Shown here: positions 47,101 to 56,100 of the stretch, piece after piece
Numbering within the stretch: the first letter of the stretch is position 1
Layout of the letters: every line of letters begins with the position of its first letter
Assembly (NCBI RefSeq): GCF_949628215.1
Contig: NC_134285.1
Coordinates: forward strand, 25,434,797-25,498,796
Source of the DNA: Phalacrocorax aristotelis
Lineage: Eukaryota > Chordata > Aves > Suliformes > Phalacrocoracidae
DNA: 64,000 nt
Direction of reading: 5' to 3'
Notes under the pieces: model-generated
Seen by the model: the letters and a program-made list of their open reading frames with translations, nothing else
What the model was told of the DNA's origin: nothing
Databases searched by the model: none
Program-made: the position numbers and the translations under genes

Positions 47101-50100
47101 AACTGGCCTAAGACTCAGAAGTTAATCCTGCATGCTGAAGGTGAGTTTGGCATGAGGTGAGTATTGCTCTCCCTGCCCAAACACAGGTTATACTCATCTG
47201 CATTGCATTTCTTCTCCCATTTGCCAAGAGACATGCAAGATCTTCCTGCAAGTCTTCAGTCATACCTCCTTTTCACTATTCTGACTATCTTGGCTCCATC
47301 AGCGAGCGTCCTTGTCTCTTTACTGCGCCCTTTTCTGATGTCTCTTAACAAGCATGTCCATGAGCACAGTCCCAAGCAGTACTCCACAGGTGACCACCCG
47401 CCTCATGGCAAGAAGGGACCGTTTCCACTTACTGTTTAACTCCTACCTTCTAACCATTTTTTCAAGAATGCAAAGAATCCCCTTAGGGTCTTCGCTTTCT
47501 CAAAAGCTTTTAGCTAGAAGCCTTCTTGAAAGCTTTATGGAAATCCAGGGAGGCTGCCCTTCCCCACGGAAGCTACCCACTAACTCGCAGGCTTCCACAG
47601 ACCACATGCTGAAAACCTATTCAACTTCCCCAGGTTATTCAATACCCTTCTCTTTCTTGAGTACAAATAATCTTTTCACCTTTAGAAATTCACAGGCACT
47701 TGCTAAGTTACAGAATTTAAAGATGTCCCCAGAAAGTCTGAGTGATTTTTTTTTTTTCCGGAAGTGAAACAACCTAACATACTAGGAATACAAAAATAAT
47801 AGATGTGATTTACTGAGCTATTTCCAAAGTACTTAAAAGCATGCATGATTAACAGATTCCTCTTAAATCCCCATTTTTCATCAAGATCAATGTCTTACAT
47901 CACTAAACTCATAACTCCCTGTCATACCTTATCATTGTTTCTTTCTCCTCCACTCCATTTAAGGCATCATGTTACTTCAGCTGAATTAGATAACCCAGCA
48001 CTTAGTCTTAATATTAAAGCAGGTCCCATGGTAACATTCACAACTATACATGTGCTACAGTGCAAGAGCTGCTTGCATTGTGCTGTTACAAAAGAGACAC
48101 GCTTCTTTCAAGTGTCCAGTCCAGCAAACTCCACAAACAAATCAATTAGAATCTTTGATTCTCATCTCTTAGTCCATCAACACCAGAAACTCTGGATTAG
48201 GTCCCTGTAACTCCCAGCAGTTGGTCTGAGAGCTTTGCACCCAACTAAGCTACTGAAGCTCAGAGTTTAAGGGATTCTAAGTTATATTTTGTGTCTTTGC
48301 AAACAGGTGATAAATTTACAGGATCAACTACATTCACGCACAAGGAGAAAACTCTTGGGGAGGGGCTGGGATCAGGCTAGTTCTGCAGAAGTAAGCATCA
48401 GCAAATATTTCAGTTACTCGTTTGTTTACCATACATGGGTGAATATGCTAAAGGAGGGGATTCATCAAGTAAAGAGCTATATAAATCATGCAAAGACGAC
48501 ATTTGGAGGCCGAGAGATTATTGCTGAGTAAGTTCTATACTGATACAATAACTCAAATGTTTTCCAACATAGGACATTAGAGTTCCTTTGCTTAAGTGGC
48601 ACGAGAAATGAGTTTAACATTGTCTTCAAGTGCTATTTAAAAACTATGCAAGACTTGCAAGTAACCATTTCACTCTGCTTCCCTGTGCAAAAAAAAGGAA
48701 GCATAGGTTTTCCAAGTTCCTAAAGAGATTTTGGTTCTTACAAAAGACATGAAACATTTATAGGGACTCTGAAGCTTATTTTGCCTTTTGGAACACTTTC
48801 AATTTCACCTAAAGAGAAAAAGGTGGTGGCCTCATCTAAGCAATAAAAAAAAGTTTAAGTGTCACCAGTAAACAGGAATACTTTGCTGCACGAATGAGAC
48901 AAATATAACAATGGTCAGCTTACAGATTTCAGATTTTAAGAACAGAGAAGCAATTAACATCTCCAGTGCAGTACTTAATGGCAGAGTTTCACTAAACCCA
49001 TTTTTGCCCCACAGTTCACCTTCCAATCATGCATTCACATCAGTCTGCAAATAAATACCAGTAGACTGCCACTCACTGCTACTGACTTGTGTGTCCAGCT
49101 TTAAGTAGGTTCTCCATGTTAGCAACTCCATTGGTGCTCTTACTCCACTCAATCTTCTGACTGATTGTATCATCGAATAATGACCCAAGGGACATTTGGT
49201 TAAAGAAAAGAGACCTTCACAAAATACAGAAAGTGAGCAAGCAGTGGTCAAGCGCAAAGCACTCTGTGCTCTTCCTATTGGACTTCAAGAACTTGAACCA
49301 CAACCAGTTTTAACATAGAGTAAAGGCAGAGCACGGAAAAAAAAAAAAAAGAACAAGTTTGCACAGGCAGGACCCAATGAAATTAAGCCTGAACTTCTAA
49401 AGGAACTGTCACCATAGTCTCAGTTATTAGCAATTATCCTGAAAATATGTTAAGAGGTTTGTTTGTTTTCCCTGAAAAAGAAAGAAAGGACCCAGAACAG
49501 AAATGCAGCATATTTTCTCTTTGAGAAATATGATCTTAAGTCACAAAGTGAATATGCAGGCAGATGAAAAGCTGCCTTGGACTCACCAAGGAACTGAGGA
49601 CATCTCAGGCTTCTACTGACAACCAGCCCAGAATTTGTTTCACTGCTTTTTTTTTTTTTTGTATTACAACCCTAGACAACAAAACAGAGATTTTCTGGGT
49701 TGTATCAGTTTAAGTTATTATCACCTCAGAACAAACCAGTGTTAATTTTTTTCCAAGATAATTCTGGAACCTGCTGTTCATAGTGCGGTACCTGCTCCTG
49801 CAAGCACAGCCTTAGATGTGCCCGCATTAACCAACACTTGCTAGCTCACTGAGAAGTTCAAGCTGTTTTGTACAAACACAATGTCATTCTTGGCCACTGA
49901 GGCACTTGCTACCAAGGGTGTTGATACTAACATAAGTCAGCTTTTTACTATGGAAGACCCCAATCTTACCCAACATCACACCAGAGAACTGAGGCTCTTG
50001 CTGCCAGGGTGGGTGAAGCTGGCACTCCTGCCCTCTCCAAGTAGCATATTCACTCCTGCCAACTGATACTATAAGTTTAGTTCTTTTCTGTTAACATAAT

Positions 50101-53100
50101 CTTCATTTTTCAAAGTTTTGCTAGCTACAGCAAAACCCACTCCCCACCCAAAACCCAACAAAATATTTCTTCCCATTTAAGTTTGTTTTGTATATAAATA
50201 TAAGAGTGTCTTAAGCTCTCCTACAGGAGATCAGCATTTGAAATTCTGCTCCAACTCAAAACTTAAACATGAAAGTTTTAGCACTAACCGAAACATTAGC
50301 AAAAGCTTATCACAACCAGCTGTCTTAAGCTGACTAGTGCAATCTGGCCACAAGGAAGTGATTTGCAACTCTCAATTAACTGTTTAAGGTCCCAAAAGAC
50401 AAGTGAGACAAAAGTACACGATACAACTGTGTTAACTCACTGAACCAAGCACAACTCAGTACAGTACGATGCTGGAAAAAGAAATATTGGATCCACAAGT
50501 GTTTCACCTTCTCCCTATGCACAACCGACTGTTATAGGTTTCCAGAGCCTAAGCCTTTCTTTTTCCTTGTTAAAAGCAGAGCCAAGCTCAGACAACATAT
50601 TGATTTCACTGCCTCATGGTATTTCTTCTTGCTTTGTTTTCCAAGAAGCAAGAACAAAGGCACCACAATCTGCTGGGCCACGCTTGTGTGAGCTGAACAT
50701 AACAATGACCCATGGTACATCAAAGGCACATGATAAACTGGTAGCCATCAAGATCAGCTTTATGCCTAGGGTGATGCATGTATCCCTATTCAGCCTTAAC
50801 AGGCTAAGGAGGAAAAAGGACACAGAAATATACTCTCTATTTTGAAGGTAACTAAGAAATATATACGTAAATGAGTTTAGATCAGATAAACACCCACAGA
50901 AAAGACTAACAGGAATAGGTAGAAAACTTTCGCAATATATATGCAAGTCGACTTTGCTTTTTTGTTTTAGTTAGGGCTTCAGCTTTGCCCCATTCTGGCT
51001 TTTGATGTGCTTACAGCTGAAATTCATAGATAACAATACCAACTTACTGATGTTAGAGCATTTTGCATTGACACTTCAGAAAGCTTTTTGCTGTCTGAGG
51101 ACAAGAAGCCATGTGTGCACTTTTCAATGAGGTGGCTTTTTCAGTGGGGCATCCCCTGCAGTGGAAATTGCTTCTTCATGTAAGATTTGTCTTTCTAACC
51201 AGAAATTTGTTGGCCTATGAAAAGCTCTAGGAAAGGGTTATTACAAGAGGTTAGGCAGTAAAGGAAGGAATCTATGCCTGATATTGCAAGTTTAAGTGCA
51301 TGGAAATAGTATCTTGCAGCTTTACCCATCCTTACCACTTTCTCCTGAAGTTGGGGATGGTGGTGGAGTGGCAGCAGTAACACTGTGTTTGTCCCAGATG
51401 CTCTCCAAAATACCTGGCCAGAGAGATATTTTTCAGAACAGCCTGCTAAAAAGACAGATTGATCTAACAAACATACTGGAGACTGCAGGAGATACCTGGT
51501 AGGACAACTTTTTAGTGCTGAGAAAGAACTTTGCCTTCTCTTAGTGAGCCCAAGTGCTCATATGCACAATCTCAATTCCTCTTCACAAAGAGGGGACATA
51601 TGTAGCTATCCAGCTGCTCTGCTACACAAGCTTGTTTTATAGTAAGCTGCCTCAAGGGCCTAAGGGCAGAGTGGAATGTTCAAACTGCAGAAGCAGCCAC
51701 TACGTCGCCCACACATTGCTTCACTGAAGGCAGAACATGCAAGCTTGCTAGTGTCTTAGGGATGGTGAAGGAGGACATTTGCTTTAATGCTGGAAGTGCC
51801 GTAACTCATACCTGTGAGGAGCCCAAGCACTGTTTGCACCTGGTCTAGGAGCAGCTTGCGTAGCTCTTCTTTCCGGGCTACGCTAAGATCTTCCCGCGGA
51901 CATGCCAGTTCTTCCGAAGTAGTTTTCAACATGATCAGTCCCAGAGGAGTGGTCACAGGAGACTGAATTAACTGAGAAGAAAACACATGAATGCAACATG
52001 TGATGGTAACATTCTGCAAAACTATCAGCTGACAAATGGGATTACCAACACTATTAGTGGTTTACAAGTGCTTCAAGACTGAGGGAGTATCAGTTCCCAC
52101 AGTTTGCAGTGCTGGACATCGAGAGAACTGCAAATATTCGATTTCTTGAGACATTAATCTATGGTGTTGCAACAGTTCAAGTACCATGGGAATCCTCAGA
52201 GTTTCAAGAGAGCTTTCATAATGTCATTGCACACGTTCTCTGTTCCAGCATGTTTACCAGTAACAGTTTGTTCCTTCTGTTTACTGCTTTCTGCTGACAT
52301 CATCACTTCTCAAAATTGCCTCAGCACCAGCAGTGTCACCACGTAACAGGGCTGCTGCTGCAGCCACGCTCAGGTCAGAAGCCTGCATCATGAGCCACGC
52401 AGTTTCCAATTAAAAAGCCCATCCCTCCCCACACAGACAAAAAGCTGCAGCCAATATCAGATGACACCAGAACACAGCTAAGGGATCCGATCTCTCCTTG
52501 CAGCTGCATTGCATCTCAAACTGCGAATCACATTTGCCCTAGAAGAGTAACTTCCACCTCATGCAGGAATAGGACTGGAGAAAGCAATGATTTTTGCCTT
52601 CATTAGTCACTGGGATATTAAAGACACATTTAAGTGGGACAAAGTTTTATTCTCAGCTGAAAGACAACACTGTTCTTCTCTGTTGATCTGGAACATCAAC
52701 ATGATTTATGCACTACTCCCTCTGGAAGGAAAAAAGTCTAAGGCCAATCACAATTACTACAACTAAACCTTGAAGTCATAAATTCTGTAATACACGCTGA
52801 CTTCAGCCCTAATCTCCCTGACCCTCCAAACCAGAGACAGGCTGACTTAACGCCGCTAAGGCTACACAGTTTGGTGAAATACTGGGGCGGGGGGGGGGTG
52901 GGGGGTGGTGGGGTGGGGGGGGCGGGGAAGCCCATCTAAAAGCTTTTAGTCTAGAAGTATGTGAGCTTGGCTTTCGGAAAGGAAGCACGATGACACAGAA
53001 GCAGACAGCTAAAGAATTAAGTGAAATACACAATTTTTTAGTAAGTTGCGAAGAGACTGGACAACTTTTCTCAGAATATTTTCTGACAGTACCAGGAAGT

Positions 53101-56100
53101 TTAGCAATACCATGCACTGGCACTTCAATTGTGTTAAACAAATTTTATACCTCTAAGTAAGTAGCACTTTCTATGTAGAATTACTGGTTTTGCATAATGA
53201 CACTAGAACAGTCCAAATTACTCTTCTTCTCCACCCCTCCAATGGTTCAGTAAAAGTTTTAGAGACAACTTAAAGTACTGGGATACAATTTAGTGACAAA
53301 GAATCAAACAGTTGCTTCAAATTATCTCAGAAGAAAGTAATCTGCAACTCTAAAAACAAGTCATTGTGCTCCTACGCTACTCTTCATTATTTTGAGGTCT
53401 TGGAGTTCAGGATCAGCATTTTTCTTCCACCTTCTCTTAACATTTTTGGAAGGTGTCCGCTATAGAAATTAATTTATGGGAGTATTTCCCTCCACAGCTG
53501 AGTGCACAAGGAGAGGCTTAAGCAAAAACAGATACCCAAAGTAGGCTCTGCAGTCACTTAAGATAACCTCCCAAGTGCTAGAAAAGCAAGTAGAAGCTCA
53601 GAAAGCACTTCAGTTCAGATCCAGGTGAAGTGAAAGCCAAAACTGTAAGTGTGGACAGTTCTCAGAGTACTTACTGTCAAACTGATAATTCAGGAAAAAA
53701 CTGCAGCATATCACACTACATGACTACAGAAAGCTATTTGAAAAGACATTACACCAGTTAGGAACAAGCTCTGTAGGCCAAGTTAGTTTTTTTTTAATTT
53801 TGCGATTAATACTAAATCTCTTTGTCTTAACAAATAAACTCCTGACTCTCCAGAACTTTGATTTATTTAAATAACTGCCTCGTGGCTTGTCTGTGGGCAC
53901 AGCTGCATTCAAATCATGTAATTATGTCAGCAGAAAGAGACTATGTAGCACTTGAGTTTACACTCAGCCTCTAAGCCAATTATGAACATTTTTAGGACAA
54001 CCAGAAGCAAAGTACTCAAACCAGAAAAGGAGGTTTGTACTAGCCTATTCTGGCACCAGCAGCAGCGGGCTGTTAGCCTGGCTCAGGCTTCACTGTGAAG
54101 ATACTGAATTACAACCAACATTCAAACTAATGGCTCTGTCTCAGCCAGGATCCTCAAATGCATGCTCTAGTCTTCCTGCTTCCTGCAAGAGCCCCCTTCA
54201 ACACCCCAACAACATTCCATTAGTGACTTTACATGATGAGAGGCAAAGATACCCTAAAATCTTTGGTACATTAACTGAAAAGTCTCCAACAGCTACATTC
54301 TGAAACTTTGCTTTTAAGAATCATCCAGTGGTGCATCCAAACTGTCTTTTTTCCTTAAAGAACAACCCACAACCCACATTTTCAACAACTACTCCTAAAT
54401 ATTTAAAATTCAAAGTGCAGTTATACTTGTTGCACAGTATTGTTCCTTTGTCAAAAAAACCTTATAACATTAGAAAGAAATGTAACATGTAGGAAGCTAG
54501 GAGTTATTTGCAAAGTTAAAGGAAAAGGAATTTAAAAAGGAACTTTGTTTTTCACGTTAACCTTCGTCAAGGGAAGTCACTACTCAAGTAAACAAAATAA
54601 CATCTCTCCGTGTGAATGAAACCAAGTTTTCCCTTTAGAAACTTCTTACCTGCAAGATGTTAGTGAAAAAATCATGGTAGAACATTGGCCAGTCTTGCCG
54701 GCCAATATCCACAATGACTTTGCAGAGTTTGTTTCTGATGAAGTAAGGCAGAGTTTTATGGTGAGCTAGAAGGAGCTTGGGCAGGCAGCTGCGGATCTCC
54801 ATTTTGTCTTGAGATGGGACCCCAAGCCACATCTTATTGATTAGATTCTGGAAAAGAAACAGACCTCCCAAATGAGCTCATCTTAGTCATGCTTCACTGA
54901 AGTTAAACAGCGAGAGAACAGACACATGACAGAGCACCAGGCAAAACTGTTGCATCTTAAGCCCCAGGGTTGCCCTGTCTGACGCAACAACGCACAGGCA
55001 GGGAAAATCCTGTAGTTTCCAAATCTGTCCAGGCCTCCCACTGACATGGTGGGTTTTAACATAATCAGTTAAAAACTTAGGCATCTACATTTGATGTAGT
55101 TCAACCTTTTCTGCTACCATGGGCAGACCTGTAGATAAGGAAACAAGCAGTTATTAGCAGGCTAAATATATGATGTTTCTCTTTTTAGAGCTCTGATATA
55201 GGCTCACTGGGTGAAGAGCTGAAATTTAAGATGCTTTACCTGCTCAGCAGTCCAGCACCAACCCCAACACCTTTAACAACATGTAGAGGTGAGTGTGTGC
55301 AAACTAGACTAGGCAGAACAAGAGCAGCTTAGAGGGCAAACCATGCACCAGTAACTAACTTGGAATAAGCTTTACTACCTAATGGGGTACTCAGGCAACT
55401 GAAGACAGTGATGGCTCAAGCTGTTGAACAAAATTCTGCAAGCTTGTCTCTTACAAGCCACACAGTGTATAGGGATGAGCTCTAACAAAAACCCAAAACC
55501 CACTCCCACCACATCAGATTTGTAGAAGCCCTCCAACATTAGTTTCACAAAAGATGGAGTTTCAATGCCCCAGAAATTGCTACCAATAACTCTTTGAACA
55601 CACCAGCATTTCTGTTAACTGACAAGTGACCAGCATGTTATCATCTCAACTGGTTTTGGGTCAGGCAGAACTAGTTGGTGCGCATACAAAATATTTCCAC
55701 TACCTTTTAACCCTGGACATCTAGATTTTCCCCTTTAAAGGGGAAGCATAGGCTTGTACGAAGCAGAAACAAAAAAAAGATGGTAACAAAGTTTAGTTTT
55801 AGATGACACTGATGCCACCTGGGTCTCCCGAGGCTAAGCTGGAAGGTCACCTGAGTGATTGCCTTGCAGTGACAGGGCACCCAAAAGTGAAGTGGCTTGT
55901 TGCAGAAAATGGAAGATTATTTGTGGTTAAAGCAGATCTGATTCACAGTACACATGTACTGTACAGAGGTACCAGTTCACAGTGTAGAGGTACAGAGGTA
56001 TATTTATGCATGAAGTGCCTCAAAGAGGTTGCTTTTTGGGTTTTTCACAGAGAAGATCCATAAGTGTTGCTTAAAAACAATGGTGACCCAACCGAGAGTT

